A stretch of DNA of 64,000 bases from Dechloromonas denitrificans (lineage in GTDB: Bacteria; Pseudomonadota; Gammaproteobacteria; Burkholderiales; Rhodocyclaceae), in the NCBI RefSeq assembly GCF_020510685.1, contig NZ_CP075185.1, positions 372,001 through 436,000 of the forward strand, read 5' to 3'. The position numbers and the translations under genes were made by a program. Positions within the stretch are counted from its first letter, which is position 1; the number at the start of each line of letters is the position of its first letter. Positions 13,200 to 22,587 of the stretch are shown one piece after another. The notes below the pieces were generated by a model that was not told the origin of the DNA, searched no databases, and saw nothing but the letters and a program-made list of their open reading frames with translations.

Positions 13200-13221
13200 G
13201 GGGTGGAAGCGATTTCACCCC
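13200..13221 (+). terminator. Hairpin between tuf and rpsJ
   Basis: GGGGTGGAA (13200-13208) pairs with TTTCACCCC (13213-13221) around a GCGA tetraloop, with one G-T pair. The stem is followed by ATCGTTCTTT, a weak U-rich tail. It may act as an attenuator or a stability element at the str/S10 junction. Confidence 0.45.
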
Positions 13222-13242
13222 ATCGTTCTTTGGAAGCCAAAC

Positions 13243-13554
13243 ATGCAAAGTCAAAAAATCCGTATCCGTCTGAAGGCCTTCGACTATCGCCTGATCGATC
13301 AGTCTGCTCAGGAAATCGTTGAAACCGCCAAGCGTACCGGTGCTGTTGTTCGTGGTCCCGTGCCGCTGCCGACGCGTAAGCAGCGTTTTGACATCCTGCG
13401 TTCGCCGCACGTCAACAAGGCTTCCCGTGATCAGTTGGAAATTCGCACCCATCTGCGTCTGATGGATATCGTTGATCCGACCGACAAAACCGTTGATGCC
13501 CTGATGAAGCTGGATCTGCCGGCAGGCGTCGACGTCGAAATCAAGTTGCAGTAA
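13243..13554 (+). CDS. rpsJ: 30S ribosomal protein S10
   Basis: This 103-residue S10 (NusE) is part of the 30S head and also joins NusB in antitermination. The sequence [22 protein letters not shown] and the loop [19 protein letters not shown] are typical. It opens the S10 gene group but is separated from rplC by 109 bases holding its own promoter and leader. Its last codons overlap the -35 box of that promoter. Confidence 0.98.
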   Translation: MQSQKIRIRLKAFDYRLIDQSAQEIVETAKRTGAVVRGPVPLPTRKQRFDILRSPHVNKASRDQLEIRTHLRLMDIVDPTDKTVDALMKLDLPAGVDVEIKLQ

Positions 13555-13574
13555 TTAGGGGTTGCGGATATAAT
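13546..13574 (+). promoter_or_regulatory. Sigma-70 promoter inside the S10 group, upstream of rplC
   Basis: TTGCAG (13546-13551) overlaps the last codons of rpsJ. After exactly 17 bases comes a consensus TATAAT (13569-13574). The -10 box sits in the 15-base dyad GCGGATATAATCCGC (13564-13578). A GC-rich discriminator follows, a feature of promoters under stringent control. Confidence 0.75.
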
Positions 13575-13591
13575 CCGCGCCTTTCGGGGGT

Positions 13592-13645
13592 GGCCGGCGA
13601 CGGCTGCCCATTTGTTGTTTTACATCGACCGGCCAATCGCAGCCG
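13592..13645 (+). promoter_or_regulatory. Structured leader upstream of rplC
   Basis: Two pairs of complementary segments are interleaved: GGCCGG (13592-13597) with CCGGCC (13629-13634), and CGGCTGC (13601-13607) with GCAGCCG (13639-13645). The order a-b-a'-b' means a pseudoknot or two mutually exclusive hairpins. The last arm ends a few bases before the GAGGAG ribosome-binding site, so it could control rplC translation. Confidence 0.45.
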
Positions 13646-13663
13646 GCGATGAGGAGAATAACC

Positions 13664-14302
13664 ATGAGTCTAGGCCTTGTAGGTCGCAAGGTCGGCATGA
13701 CTCGCATTTTTGCTGAGGATGGCGCGTCCATTCCGGTAACTGTGCTTGACGTGTCGAATAACCGTGTGACCCAAGTTAAAACGCCGGAGTCCGATGGCTA
13801 TGCAGCCATTCAGGTCTCTTTCGGCAAGCGCCGTGCCTCGCGTGTTTCCAAGCCCCTTGCTGGCCATTTGGCCAAGGCGGGTGTGGAATCCGGGCACGTC
13901 TTCAAGGAATTCCGTATCGATGCTGATCAGCTGGCTACTTTTAAGGCCGGCGATCAGGTTGCTGCCACCATTTTTGCCGAAGGGCAGAAAGTGGATGTCA
14001 GTGGCAAGTCCATTGGTAAGGGCTTCCAAGGCGGCATCAAGCGCCATAATTTCAGCTCCAATCGTGCTACCCACGGTAACTCGCTGTCGCATAACGCGCC
14101 GGGTTCTATCGGTATGGCGCAGGATCCGGGTCGTGTTTTTCCGGGTAAGCGCATGGCCGGTCATATGGGTGATGTCCAGACCACGATGCAAGGACTGACG
14201 ATTGTTCGCGTCGATGTTGAACGCCAGCTTCTGCTGGTCAAAGGTGCCGTTCCTGGTGCCAAGGGTTCCGACGTCGTTGTGCGTCCGGCAGTCAAGGCTT
14301 AA
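13664..14302 (+). CDS. rplC: 50S ribosomal protein L3
   Basis: This 212-residue L3 is an early 23S-binding protein. Its long loop ([15 protein letters not shown] onward) reaches toward the peptidyl-transferase centre. ATG at 13664 ([16 protein letters not shown]) is chosen because GAGGAG lies 8 bases upstream; the in-frame ATG at 13649 overlaps that ribosome-binding site. rplD follows after 9 bases. Confidence 0.97.
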   Translation: MSLGLVGRKVGMTRIFAEDGASIPVTVLDVSNNRVTQVKTPESDGYAAIQVSFGKRRASRVSKPLAGHLAKAGVESGHVFKEFRIDADQLATFKAGDQVAATIFAEGQKVDVSGKSIGKGFQGGIKRHNFSSNRATHGNSLSHNAPGSIGMAQDPGRVFPGKRMAGHMGDVQTTMQGLTIVRVDVERQLLLVKGAVPGAKGSDVVVRPAVKA

Positions 14303-14311
14303 GGGGGCGAC

Positions 14312-14935
14312 ATGGAACTTAAGGTAATTAACGAACAAGGACAGGAAGCGGCCAAGTTGCAGGCTTCCGACGTGCTGTTCGGTCGCGACTTCAATGAAGC
14401 GCTGGTGCATCAGATCGTCGTGGCCTATCAGGCCAATGGGCGCTCCGGTGACCGTCAGCAGAAGGATCGCTCCGAAGTCCGTCACACCACGACCAAGCCG
14501 TGGCGCCAGAAGGGTACGGGTCGTGCCCGTGCCGGTAGTAATGGCAGCCCGCTGTGGCGTGGGGGCGGTCGGATTTTTCCGAGCTCTCCTGAAGAGAATT
14601 TTAGCCATAAGGTTAACAAGAAGATGTTCCGCGCCGGTATGGCCGCGATCCTCTCCGAGTTGGCCCGTCAGGATCGCCTGGTTGTGATCGATAGCCTTTC
14701 CATCGACGCGCCGAAGACCAAGCTCTTCACCGAGAAGTTGAAAGGCTTGGGTCTGGAAGGCAATCTTCTGATCATCACCGACAAGCTGAGTGAGAATTTG
14801 TATCTCTCGTCACGCAATCTGCCCAACGTTCTGGTTCTCGAGGCCCAGGAAGCTGATCCGGTATCCCTGGTTCGCTTTGCCAAGGTTCTCGTTACCAAGG
14901 ATGCCGTGGCCAAGTTCGAGGAGATGTGGGGATGA
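14312..14935 (+). CDS. rplD: 50S ribosomal protein L4
   Basis: This 207-residue L4 has an extended internal loop ([20 protein letters not shown]) that lines the exit tunnel. In E. coli L4 also represses the S10 operon through its leader, so it is a candidate ligand for the structured leader before rplC. The end overlaps rplW in an ATGA stop-start. Confidence 0.97.
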   Translation: MELKVINEQGQEAAKLQASDVLFGRDFNEALVHQIVVAYQANGRSGDRQQKDRSEVRHTTTKPWRQKGTGRARAGSNGSPLWRGGGRIFPSSPEENFSHKVNKKMFRAGMAAILSELARQDRLVVIDSLSIDAPKTKLFTEKLKGLGLEGNLLIITDKLSENLYLSSRNLPNVLVLEAQEADPVSLVRFAKVLVTKDAVAKFEEMWG

Positions 14936-15234
14936 ACCAAGAACGTCTGCTGCAGGTGCTGCTGGCACCGCAAATCTCCGAGAAGGCCACTTACCTGGCC
15001 GACAAGTTCGAGCAAGTGATCTTCCGCGTTGCCACCGATGCAACCAAGCCGGAAATCAAAGCTGCCGTCGAACTGTTGTTCAAGGTTGAAGTTGAGTCCG
15101 TTCAGGTCGCCAACGTCAAGGGTAAGGTCAAGCGCTTCAAGGGCGCAACCGGTCGGCGCAAAGGCTGGAAGAAAGCCTATGTGAGCCTGAAGCCGGGCCA
15201 GGAAATCAATTTTGTTGAAGGGGGGAATGCCTAA
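14932..15234 (+). CDS. rplW: 50S ribosomal protein L23
   Basis: This 100-residue L23 sits at the tunnel exit and docks trigger factor and SRP. The start at ATG 14932 ([20 protein letters not shown]) makes an ATGA overlap with rplD. An in-frame GTG at 14926 would add two residues but lacks that coupling. The end shares one base with the rplB start (TAATG). Confidence 0.96.
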   Translation: MNQERLLQVLLAPQISEKATYLADKFEQVIFRVATDATKPEIKAAVELLFKVEVESVQVANVKGKVKRFKGATGRRKGWKKAYVSLKPGQEINFVEGGNA

Positions 15235-16061
15235 TGGCTCTCGTTAAAGTCAAGCCGACTTCCCCGGGTCGCCGTGCCGTCGTTTTGGTCGTCAATCCGA
15301 ATCTGCACAAGGGCAAGCCTTTTGCAGGTCTGGTTGAAGCCAAGTCCGGGAATGCCGGTCGTAACAACAATGGCCGCATTACCGTTCGTCACCAAGGTGG
15401 CGGGCACAAGCAGTCTTATCGTGTAATCGATTTCAAGCGGGCCAAGGATGGTATTCCGGCCAAGGTTGAACGTCTCGAATATGATCCGAATCGCACCGCC
15501 AATATCGCACTGTTGTGCTATGCCGATGGCGAGCGTCGTTACATCATTGCCAACAAAGGCATGGTGGTTGGTCAGCCGGTCATGAGCGGTTCCGAAGCGC
15601 CGATCAAGTCCGGGAATGCTTTGCCGATTCGCAATATTCCGGTTGGTACGACGATTTGCTGCATTGAAATGTTGCCTGGCAAGGGAGCTCAGTTGGCTCG
15701 CTCTGCTGGCGCATCGGCTCAATTGCTGGCTCGCGAAGGTACCTATGCGCAGATCCGTCTACGCTCCGGTGAGGTTCGTCGGGTTCACGTCGAGTGCCGC
15801 GCCACCATCGGTGAAGTCGGTAACGAAGAGCACAACCTGCGCAAATACGGTAAAGCCGGTGCCATGCGTTGGCGCGGTGTTCGTCCGACCGTTCGTGGTA
15901 CTGCCATGAACCCGGTTGATCACCCGCACGGTGGTGGTGAAGGTCGTACTGGCGAAGGTCGTGTGCCGGTTAACCCGTGGGGTCAGCCCACCAAGGGCTA
16001 CCGCACTCGCAGCAACAAGCGCACGAACAGCATGATCGTTCAGCGCCGTCATAAGCGTTAA
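15234..16061 (+). CDS. rplB: 50S ribosomal protein L2
   Basis: This 275-residue L2 is needed for subunit joining and peptidyl transfer. The near-universal [18 protein letters not shown] block with the key histidine is present near the C-terminus, and the basic tail [20 protein letters not shown] is normal. The first base of its start codon is the last base of the rplW stop codon, so translation is probably coupled. Confidence 0.98.
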   Translation: MALVKVKPTSPGRRAVVLVVNPNLHKGKPFAGLVEAKSGNAGRNNNGRITVRHQGGGHKQSYRVIDFKRAKDGIPAKVERLEYDPNRTANIALLCYADGERRYIIANKGMVVGQPVMSGSEAPIKSGNALPIRNIPVGTTICCIEMLPGKGAQLARSAGASAQLLAREGTYAQIRLRSGEVRRVHVECRATIGEVGNEEHNLRKYGKAGAMRWRGVRPTVRGTAMNPVDHPHGGGEGRTGEGRVPVNPWGQPTKGYRTRSNKRTNSMIVQRRHKR

Positions 16062-16071
16062 GGGGTAGGAA

Positions 16072-16347
16072 ATGGGACGTTCTCTCAAAAAAGGCCCGTT
16101 TGTTGATGCGTACCTGATCGACAAGGTCGAAGCGGTTCGCGCCACAGGCGATAAGCGCCCGATCAAGACTTGGTCGCGTCGTTCGACGATCCTCCCCGAG
16201 TTTATCGGTCTGACGATCGCTGTTCACAATGGCAAGCAGCATATTCCGGTGTTCGTCACCGAAAATATGGTCGGTCACAAGCTCGGCGAATTTTCGCTGA
16301 CCCGGACGTTCAAGGGTCACACCGCCGGCAAGAAGGCCAAGAAGTAA
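16072..16347 (+). CDS. rpsS: 30S ribosomal protein S19
   Basis: This 91-residue S19 forms a complex with S13 in the 30S head. [19 protein letters not shown] and the C-terminal [15 protein letters not shown] are typical. It sits 10 bases after rplB and 9 bases before rplV, with AGGGGTAGGA as ribosome-binding site. Confidence 0.97.
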   Translation: MGRSLKKGPFVDAYLIDKVEAVRATGDKRPIKTWSRRSTILPEFIGLTIAVHNGKQHIPVFVTENMVGHKLGEFSLTRTFKGHTAGKKAKK

Positions 16348-16356
16348 GGAGCTGAC

Positions 16357-16686
16357 ATGGAAACTCGTGCAAGTCTGCGAGGCGTACGCCTCTCTGCGCA
16401 AAAAGGTCGCCTCGTGGCTGATCTGGTGCGTGGCAAGCCGGTTGGTCAGGCTCTCAACATCCTGGCCTTTTCCCCGAAAAAGGGAGCTGGTATCGTTAAA
16501 AAAGTGCTGGAGTCGGCTATCGCCAACGCCGAGCATAACGACGGTGCTGATATCGACGAATTGAAGGTGAAAATCATCTACGTCGAAAAAGGCATGGTGC
16601 TCAAGCGCTTTACGGCGCGCGCCAAAGGTCGTGGCAATCGGATCATCAAGCCGACCTGCCACATCTATCTGACCGTTGGTAACTAA
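16357..16686 (+). CDS. rplV: 50S ribosomal protein L22
   Basis: This 109-residue L22 contacts all 23S domains. Its beta-hairpin ([22 protein letters not shown]) projects into the exit tunnel where macrolides bind. The length is normal and no loop insertions are seen. The upstream AAGGAG is close to ideal. Confidence 0.97.
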   Translation: METRASLRGVRLSAQKGRLVADLVRGKPVGQALNILAFSPKKGAGIVKKVLESAIANAEHNDGADIDELKVKIIYVEKGMVLKRFTARAKGRGNRIIKPTCHIYLTVGN

Positions 16687-16695
16687 GGAAAAGCC

Positions 16696-17481
16696 ATGGG
16701 ACAGAAAATTCATCCGACTGGCTTCCGTCTGGCCGTCACCAAGAACTGGAGTTCACGCTGGTACGCTAACAGCAAGGACTTTCCCGGGATGCTCAACGAA
16801 GATATCAAGGTTCGTGAGTATCTCAAGCGCAAGCTGGCACATGCTTCGGTTGGTCGCGTTCTTATCGAGCGCCCGGCGAAGAATGCCCGCGTAACCGTTT
16901 TCTCTGCTCGTCCTGGCGTCGTCATCGGCAAAAAGGGCGAAGACATCGAACAACTCCGTTCGGATCTTCAGCGCATCATGGGCGTTCCCGTCCATGTTTC
17001 GATCGAAGAAATCCGCAAGCCGGAAATCGATGCGCAACTGATCGCCGACTCGATTGCCCAGCAACTTGAAAAGCGCATCATGTTCCGCCGCGCCATGAAA
17101 CGTGCGATGCAGAACGCGATGCGTCTTGGTGCCCAAGGGATCAAGGTGATGAGTGCCGGTCGTCTGAACGGTGCCGAAATCGCCCGTAGCGAGTGGTACC
17201 GCGAAGGTCGCGTGCCGCTTCATACATTGCGTGCCGATATCGATTACGCAACTTCTGAAGCGCTGACCACCTACGGCATCATCGGGATCAAGGTCTGGGT
17301 TTACAAGGGCGACATGCTTGATCGCAACGAGCAGCCGGAAGTTGTTGAGCCAGCTGCTGATGATCGCCGCCCGCGTCGTGCCCCCGGCAAGCCGGAAGGT
17401 GACAAGCCGCGCACCCGCACCGTCAAGAAGGCCGACGGCGCAGGTGATCCGGCCAAGCGCGTAAGAAAGGCAGGTGCTTAA
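16696..17481 (+). CDS. rpsC: 30S ribosomal protein S3 with extended basic tail
   Basis: This 261-residue S3 is part of the mRNA entry helicase. Its KH domain has the [13 protein letters not shown] loop. After the conserved core it carries a roughly 45-residue C-terminal tail rich in Pro, Arg, Lys and Ala, making it clearly longer than the 233-residue E. coli protein. The tail is probably disordered. rplP starts 2 bases after its stop. Confidence 0.97.
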   Translation: MGQKIHPTGFRLAVTKNWSSRWYANSKDFPGMLNEDIKVREYLKRKLAHASVGRVLIERPAKNARVTVFSARPGVVIGKKGEDIEQLRSDLQRIMGVPVHVSIEEIRKPEIDAQLIADSIAQQLEKRIMFRRAMKRAMQNAMRLGAQGIKVMSAGRLNGAEIARSEWYREGRVPLHTLRADIDYATSEALTTYGIIGIKVWVYKGDMLDRNEQPEVVEPAADDRRPRRAPGKPEGDKPRTRTVKKADGAGDPAKRVRKAGA

Positions 17482-17482
17482 C

Positions 17483-17896
17483 ATGTTGCAACCAAATCGT
17501 CGCAAGTTCCGCAAGGAGCAAAAGGGACGTAACGAAGGTCTGGCCACCCGCGGCACCAAGGTGTCGTTTGGTGAGTGGGGCCTGAAGGCGACCGGTCGCG
17601 GCCGTCTGACGGCTCGTCAGATTGAAGCAGCTCGCCGTGCGATGACCCGCCACATCAAGCGTGGCGGCCGCATCTGGATCCGTATTTTCCCGGACAAGCC
17701 GGTTTCCAAGAAACCTGCCGAAGTTCGAATGGGTAACGGTAAGGGTAATCCGGAGTATTGGGTTGCCGAAATCCAGCCGGGCAAAGTGCTCTATGAGATG
17801 GATGGTGTCAATGAAGCTCTGGCGCGCGAGGCCTTTGCGCTTGCGGCCGCTAAGCTGCCAATTGCCACCACCTTCGTGACTCGTCATCTGGGGTAA
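17483..17896 (+). CDS. rplP: 50S ribosomal protein L16
   Basis: This 137-residue L16 helps position the A-site t[20 protein letters not shown] is the normal N-terminus, so ATG 17483 is chosen over the in-frame GTG at 17474, which lies inside rpsC. The conserved [13 protein letters not shown] segment is present. Confidence 0.97.
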   Translation: MLQPNRRKFRKEQKGRNEGLATRGTKVSFGEWGLKATGRGRLTARQIEAARRAMTRHIKRGGRIWIRIFPDKPVSKKPAEVRMGNGKGNPEYWVAEIQPGKVLYEMDGVNEALAREAFALAAAKLPIATTFVTRHLG

Positions 17897-17898
17897 TC

Positions 17899-18093
17899 AT
17901 GAAAGCTAGTGAATTGAGAACCAAGAGCGTGGACGAGCTCAACAAGGAATTGCTGGACCTCCTGAAGGCCCGGTTCGGTCTGCGTATGCAGCTTGCTACC
18001 CAGCAGCTGTCCAATACCAGCCAAATGTCCAAGGTGCGCCGCGACATCGCTCGCGTCCGCACGCTTATCCGTGAAAAGGCGGTGCAGCAATGA
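17899..18093 (+). CDS. rpmC: 50S ribosomal protein L29
   Basis: This 64-residue L29 is a two-helix protein at the tunnel exit. [20 protein letters not shown] and [16 protein letters not shown] are typical. It begins 2 bases after rplP and its stop overlaps rpsQ as ATGA. Confidence 0.96.
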   Translation: MKASELRTKSVDELNKELLDLLKARFGLRMQLATQQLSNTSQMSKVRRDIARVRTLIREKAVQQ

Positions 18094-18356
18094 GCGAAAC
18101 CACCAGTAACAAACGTACTCTGATCGGTCGCGTTGTCAGCGACAAGATGGAAAAAACGGTCACCGTCCTTGTCGAACGTAAGGTCAAGCACCCGATGTAT
18201 GGCAAGGTGATGGTTCGTTCCAAGAAATATCACGCTCACAATGACGGCAATACGGCCAAAGCCGGTGATCTGGTAGAGATTGTCGAAACGCGTCCGGTTT
18301 CCCGTACCAAGTCTTGGGCAGTAACTAGCGTTCTGCAAAAAGCGATCGTTGTATAA
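18090..18356 (+). CDS. rpsQ: 30S ribosomal protein S17
   Basis: This 88-residue OB-fold S17 binds 16S rRNA helices 7 and 11. [28 protein letters not shown] is typical. It is the last gene of the S10 group: a strong terminator starts 33 bases after its stop codon. Confidence 0.96.
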   Translation: MSETTSNKRTLIGRVVSDKMEKTVTVLVERKVKHPMYGKVMVRSKKYHAHNDGNTAKAGDLVEIVETRPVSRTKSWAVTSVLQKAIVV

Positions 18357-18375
18357 CGATTTATTTTGAAAGCGC

Positions 18376-18405
18376 TTGCCTAGTCAACTAAGAAGCCGGT
18401 ATAAT
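18376..18405 (+). promoter_or_regulatory. Sigma-70 promoter of the spc group, upstream of rplN
   Basis: TTGCCT (18376-18381), an 18-base spacer and a consensus TATAAT (18400-18405) form a good sigma-70 promoter about 110 bases before rplN. The -10 box is the whole loop of the terminator at 18390-18415, so initiation is expected near its 3' arm or T-tract. Confidence 0.7.
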
Positions 18406-18419
18406 CCGGCTTCTTTTTT
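18390..18419 (+). terminator. Intrinsic terminator after rpsQ with TATAAT loop
   Basis: AAGAAGCCGG (18390-18399) and CCGGCTTCTT (18406-18415) form a perfect 10-bp stem around a six-base loop, followed by four more T residues. It closes the S10 transcript. The loop doubles as the -10 box of the spc promoter. Confidence 0.85.
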
Positions 18420-18512
18420 GCGAGCCGCCACATTCGCTGGCTTGCAAAGTTGTTCGACCCGTACGGGTTCCAAGACTGACCGCGCAAGCGGATTAAGTTG
18501 GAGTATAAATTA

Positions 18513-18881
18513 ATGATTCAGATGCAGACGACTCTGGACGTCGCCGATAACACCGGCGCCCGTTCAGTAATGTGTATCAAAGTGCTGGGTGGATCCAAGC
18601 GCCGCTATGCGGGTATTGGTGACATCATCAAGGTCAGCATCAAGGATGCTGCGCCGCGTGGCCGCGTTAAAAAAGGCGATGTTTACAATGCCGTGGTGGT
18701 TCGTACCGCCAAGGGTGTTCGTCGTCCGGATGGTTCGCTGGTTCGCTTTGATGGCAATGCCGCAGTTCTTCTCAACAACAAGCTCGAGCCTCTTGGCACG
18801 CGCATCTTTGGCCCGGTGACACGCGAACTGCGTACCGAGCGCTTTATGAAGATCGTGTCCCTTGCTCCTGAAGTGCTGTAA
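18513..18881 (+). CDS. rplN: 50S ribosomal protein L14
   Basis: This 122-residue L14 lies at the subunit interface. [20 protein letters not shown] is the standard start, so ATG 18513 is used rather than the in-frame TTG at 18498. It is the first gene of the spc group, behind its own promoter. Confidence 0.97.
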   Translation: MIQMQTTLDVADNTGARSVMCIKVLGGSKRRYAGIGDIIKVSIKDAAPRGRVKKGDVYNAVVVRTAKGVRRPDGSLVRFDGNAAVLLNNKLEPLGTRIFGPVTRELRTERFMKIVSLAPEVL

Positions 18882-18891
18882 GGAACGCGAG

Positions 18892-19209
18892 ATGGAAAAG
18901 ATTCGTAAAGGCGACGAAGTCGTAGTTATTACCGGTAAAGACAAGGGTAAGCGCGGTTCCGTGCTGTCTCGCGTCGGTGAAGAGCATGTGCTTGTTGAGG
19001 GTGTCAATCGTGCCAAAAAGCACGTGAAGCCGAACCCGATCAAGGGCGTAGCTGGCGGCATTGTTGATAAAGACATGCCGATTCATCTCTCCAATGTTGC
19101 GCTGTTCAATCCTGCTACCAAGAAAGCCGATCGTGTTGGCTTCAAGCAGTTGGATGATGGCCGCAAGGTTCGCGTGTTCAAGTCGAACGGCGAACTGGTG
19201 AACGCATAA
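18892..19209 (+). CDS. rplX: 50S ribosomal protein L24
   Basis: This 105-residue L24 is an assembly initiator with a KOW motif ([20 protein letters not shown]). ATG 18892 ([10 protein letters not shown]) is chosen because AAGGAA lies before it; a longer in-frame start would fall inside rplN. Confidence 0.97.
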   Translation: MEKIRKGDEVVVITGKDKGKRGSVLSRVGEEHVLVEGVNRAKKHVKPNPIKGVAGGIVDKDMPIHLSNVALFNPATKKADRVGFKQLDDGRKVRVFKSNGELVNA

Positions 19210-19218
19210 GGGACAGTC

Positions 19219-19758
19219 ATGGCGCGTTTGCAGCAGTTTTATAAAGAAACCGTCGTCGGTGATTTGGCCAAGCAATTTGGCTACAAATCGGTGATGGAAG
19301 TGCCGCGGATCACCAAGATCACCTTGAATATGGGTGTTGGTGAGGCTGTGGCTGACAAGAAGGTTCTTGAGAATGCCGTTGGCGACATGCAGAAGATTGC
19401 GGGTCAAAAGCCGGTGACGACCAAGGCTCGCAAGTCCATTGCTGGTTTCAAGATTCGTGACGGTTACCCGATTGGTTGTATGGTCACCCTGCGTGGTCCC
19501 CGTATGTTCGAGTTCCTCGATCGTCTGGTAACCGTGGCTCTGCCGCGTGTTCGTGACTTCCGTGGTATCTCCGGCAAGGGTTTCGATGGCCAGGGCAACT
19601 ACAACATGGGCGTCAAAGAGCAGATCATTTTCCCGGAAATCGAGTACGACAAGATCGATGCTCTCCGGGGTATGAATATCAGCATCACCACGACCGCGAA
19701 GACCGATGCAGAAGCGAAAGCCCTGCTCGTAGCGTTCAAGTTCCCGTTCAAGAATTGA
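19219..19758 (+). CDS. rplE: 50S ribosomal protein L5
   Basis: This 179-residue L5 binds 5S rRNA and contacts the P-site t[16 protein letters not shown], the [21 protein letters not shown] stretch and the C-terminal FKFPFKN are typical. It is 9 bases after rplX and 7 bases before rpsN. Confidence 0.98.
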   Translation: MARLQQFYKETVVGDLAKQFGYKSVMEVPRITKITLNMGVGEAVADKKVLENAVGDMQKIAGQKPVTTKARKSIAGFKIRDGYPIGCMVTLRGPRMFEFLDRLVTVALPRVRDFRGISGKGFDGQGNYNMGVKEQIIFPEIEYDKIDALRGMNISITTTAKTDAEAKALLVAFKFPFKN

Positions 19759-19765
19759 GGCAATC

Positions 19766-20071
19766 ATGGCAAAACTTGCTCTGATCAACCGTGATGAAAA
19801 GCGCCGCAAAATGGTCGCGCAATACGCCAAAAAGCGTGCGGCCCTGGAGGCGATCTTCAATGACGTAAGCCTCTCTGACCAGGAGCGCTACGACGCTCGT
19901 CTGAAGATGCAGGCACTTCCGCGTAACTCCAGCCCGTCCCGTCTGCGCAATCGTTGCGCTCTGACCGGTCGTCCGCGTGGTGTTTTCCGTAAATTCGGTC
20001 TGTGCCGTAACAAGATCCGTGAGCTGGCCTTCAATGGCGAGATCCCGGGTGTTGTTAAGGCCAGCTGGTAA
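19766..20071 (+). CDS. rpsN: 30S ribosomal protein S14 (long form)
   Basis: This 101-residue S14 is the long form without a zinc ribbon. The C-terminal segment [22 protein letters not shown] has two cysteines but not the paired CxxC motifs of the short zinc-binding form. It differs in this from S4 and L36 in the same window, which keep their zinc ligands. Confidence 0.97.
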   Translation: MAKLALINRDEKRRKMVAQYAKKRAALEAIFNDVSLSDQERYDARLKMQALPRNSSPSRLRNRCALTGRPRGVFRKFGLCRNKIRELAFNGEIPGVVKASW

Positions 20072-20085
20072 AAGGAGATTCAGAA

Positions 20086-20481
20086 ATGGCTATGAGCGAT
20101 CCGATCGCGGACATGCTGACACGCATCCGCAACGCCCAGCTCGCCGAAAAGGCGTCTGTCTCCATGCCGTCGTCCAAGGTGAAAGTGGCTATCGCCGCTG
20201 TGCTGAAAGATGAAGGTTACGTTGATGATTTCGCAGTTCGTCAGGCTGATGGCAAGCCGACACTCGATATCGCACTCAAGTACTATGCCGGTCGTCCGGT
20301 CATTGAGCGCATCGAGCGTGTCTCCAAGCCTGGTCTGCGGATTTACAAGGGCTGTGAAGATATCCCCCGCGTCATGAACGGTCTGGGCGTCGCCATTGTG
20401 TCGACCCCCAAGGGCGTCATGACTGACCGCAAGGCTCGTGCCAGCAAGGTTGGCGGCGAAGTCCTTTGCATCGTGGCGTAA
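20086..20481 (+). CDS. rpsH: 30S ribosomal protein S8
   Basis: This 131-residue S8 is a central 16S-binding protein and, in E. coli, the repressor of the spc operon. [18 protein letters not shown] and the C-terminal [12 protein letters not shown] are typical. ATG 20086 has AAAGGAG upstream. Confidence 0.97.
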   Translation: MAMSDPIADMLTRIRNAQLAEKASVSMPSSKVKVAIAAVLKDEGYVDDFAVRQADGKPTLDIALKYYAGRPVIERIERVSKPGLRIYKGCEDIPRVMNGLGVAIVSTPKGVMTDRKARASKVGGEVLCIVA

Positions 20482-20492
20482 GGAGGGAATTC

Positions 20493-21023
20493 ATGTCTCG
20501 TATTGGTAAGAATCCTATTGTTCTGCCCGCCGGCGTCGAAGTCACGGTTGGTGAGCGCATTTCCGTCAAGGGGCCGCTGGGTACCTTGTTGGCTGCTGCT
20601 CACCCGTCCGTACAGGTGTCTGTTGAAGGTCAGAACGTCCAGGTCTCCAAAGTTGAAGGTGCGGTTAACTCCAGCGCCATGTGGGGCACCATGCGTGCCA
20701 ACCTCAACAACATGGTGATCGGTGTCTCCAAGGGGTTTGAGAAGAAGCTGCAGCTGGTTGGCGTGGGTTACCGCGCTCAGGCTCAAGGCGATATTCTGAA
20801 TCTGTCGCTGGGGTTTTCTCACCCGGTGGCGCACAAGATGCCTGCTGGTGTGAAAGTCGAATGTCCGACCCAGACCGAAATCCTGATCAAGGGGTCTGAC
20901 AAGCAACAGGTCGGCCAGGTTGCTGCCGAAGTCCGTGCGTATCGCAAACCCGAGCCCTACAAGGGCAAGGGTGTTCGTTACTCGGATGAAGTGGTGGTTA
21001 TCAAGGAAACCAAGAAGAAGTAA
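20493..21023 (+). CDS. rplF: 50S ribosomal protein L6
   Basis: This 176-residue L6 sits near the factor-binding site. ATG 20493 ([17 protein letters not shown]) follows an almost perfect AAGGAGG, which rules out the longer in-frame start inside rpsH. The C-terminal signature [15 protein letters not shown] is present. Confidence 0.97.
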   Translation: MSRIGKNPIVLPAGVEVTVGERISVKGPLGTLLAAAHPSVQVSVEGQNVQVSKVEGAVNSSAMWGTMRANLNNMVIGVSKGFEKKLQLVGVGYRAQAQGDILNLSLGFSHPVAHKMPAGVKVECPTQTEILIKGSDKQQVGQVAAEVRAYRKPEPYKGKGVRYSDEVVVIKETKKK

Positions 21024-21032
21024 GGGTGGCAT

Positions 21033-21389
21033 ATGTTTAACAAGAAACAAGCGCGTCTGCGCCGTTCCCGCCAAACCCGGGCCAAAATCGCCGAGCTTAA
21101 GGCTGTGCGCTTGTGCGTTAATCGCACGAACTGCCACATTTACGCCCAGATCATTTCACCCTGCGGCGGCAAGGTCTTGGCTTCGGCTTCCACGCTCGAA
21201 ACGGTGGTCCGTACGGACCTGCCGAATGGCGGCAACAAGGCTGCGGCAACTACGGTTGGCAAGCTGATCGCCGAGCGCGCCAAAGCTGCCGGCATCGAGC
21301 AGGTTGCTTTCGATCGTTCCGGTCTTCAGTACCATGGTCGTATTCAGGCGCTGGCTGAAGCCGCGCGTGAAGCCGGTCTGAAGTTCTGA
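21033..21389 (+). CDS. rplR: 50S ribosomal protein L18
   Basis: This 118-residue L18 binds 5S rRNA together with L5. [19 protein letters not shown] and the C-terminal [20 protein letters not shown] are typical. It lies 9 bases after rplF. Confidence 0.97.
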   Translation: MFNKKQARLRRSRQTRAKIAELKAVRLCVNRTNCHIYAQIISPCGGKVLASASTLETVVRTDLPNGGNKAAATTVGKLIAERAKAAGIEQVAFDRSGLQYHGRIQALAEAAREAGLKF

Positions 21390-21415
21390 TCGCCGCATAA
21401 GGATAAGGTTAGAAA

Positions 21416-21943
21416 ATGGCTAAACCTGAAAGAAACAAAAAGCCGCAACACGCTGAAGAGCGTGATGACGGTATGCGCGAGAAGATGGTTGCGGTCAACC
21501 GCGTCACCAAGGTAGTGAAGGGCGGCCGTATTCTCGGTTTCGCAGCACTGACCGTGGTTGGCGACGGTGATGGCAGCATCGGCATGGGTAAGGGCAAGTC
21601 CCGCGAAGTGCCGGTTGCCGCTCAGAAGGCTATGGAAGAGGCCCGTCGCAAGATGGCCAAGGTCAGCCTGAAGAACGGTACCGTTCATCACACCGTTTTT
21701 GGTCGCCACGGCGCTACTACCGTGATGATCCAGCCTGCTCCGGAAGGTACGGGCATCATCGCCGGTGGCGCCATGCGCGCTGTCTTCGAGGTTGTCGGTG
21801 TCACCAATGTGGTGGCCAAGGCTCATGGCTCGACCAATCCCTACAACATCGTGCGTGCCACTATCGACGGTTTGTCGAAAGTGAATACGCCGGCCGAGAT
21901 TGCCGCCAAGCGTGGCTTGTCGGTTGATCAGATTCTGGGGTAA
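21416..21943 (+). CDS. rpsE: 30S ribosomal protein S5
   Basis: This 175-residue S5 takes part in decoding fidelity and mRNA entry. The double-stranded RNA-binding N-half ([20 protein letters not shown]) includes the loop where spectinomycin resistance mutations map, and it looks wild type. rpmD begins 3 bases after its stop. Confidence 0.97.
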   Translation: MAKPERNKKPQHAEERDDGMREKMVAVNRVTKVVKGGRILGFAALTVVGDGDGSIGMGKGKSREVPVAAQKAMEEARRKMAKVSLKNGTVHHTVFGRHGATTVMIQPAPEGTGIIAGGAMRAVFEVVGVTNVVAKAHGSTNPYNIVRATIDGLSKVNTPAEIAAKRGLSVDQILG

Positions 21944-21946
21944 GTC

Positions 21947-22129
21947 ATGGCTGACAAAAAAATCAAAGTGACGCTCGTCAAAAGCATCATCGGTACCAAG
22001 CAGGACCATCGCGCCACCGTGCGCGGCCTGGGGCTGCGCAAGCTGAACAGTTCGGCCGAACTGGAAGATACGCCGGCTGTTCGCGGCATGATCCAGAAGG
22101 TTCAGTATCTCGTTAAGGTTGAGGGTTAA
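21947..22129 (+). CDS. rpmD: 50S ribosomal protein L30
   Basis: This 60-residue L30 contains the expected [21 protein letters not shown] core. It is packed between rpsE and rplO with 3-base gaps on each side, so translation is probably coupled. Confidence 0.96.
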   Translation: MADKKIKVTLVKSIIGTKQDHRATVRGLGLRKLNSSAELEDTPAVRGMIQKVQYLVKVEG

Positions 22130-22132
22130 GCC

Positions 22133-22567
22133 ATGCGTCTGAATACCATCAAACCGGCCGAAGGTGCCAAGAAGGCCGCCAAGCGTGTTGGCCGTGGCAT
22201 CGGTTCTGGCCTCGGCAAGACCTGTGGTCGCGGTCACAAGGGTCAAAAGTCCCGTTCCGGCGGTTTCCACAAGGTCGGCTTCGAGGGCGGTCAAATGCCG
22301 TTGCAACGTCGCTTGCCCAAGCGTGGTTTCAACTCGCTGACGCGCGCTCGCAACTACGAAGTCCGCCTGACCGATCTCGATCGCCTGCCGATCGATGAGA
22401 TCGATCTGTTGGCGTTGCAAGCCGCAGGTATCGTTCCTGGTGATGCGCTGGCCGCCAAGGTCATCCTCGCAGGTGCAATTACCCGCAAAGTTACGCTCAA
22501 GGGCGTCGGTGCGACCAAAGGTGCCAAGGCTGCTATCGAAGCAGTCGGTGGTTCGGTCGCCGAGTAA
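22133..22567 (+). CDS. rplO: 50S ribosomal protein L15
   Basis: This 144-residue L15 has the Gly-rich N-terminal extension ([20 protein letters not shown]) that threads through 23S rRNA, and the signature [18 protein letters not shown]. secY starts 20 bases downstream. Confidence 0.97.
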   Translation: MRLNTIKPAEGAKKAAKRVGRGIGSGLGKTCGRGHKGQKSRSGGFHKVGFEGGQMPLQRRLPKRGFNSLTRARNYEVRLTDLDRLPIDEIDLLALQAAGIVPGDALAAKVILAGAITRKVTLKGVGATKGAKAAIEAVGGSVAE

Positions 22568-22587
22568 GTTAGGGAAAGGTTAGAACG

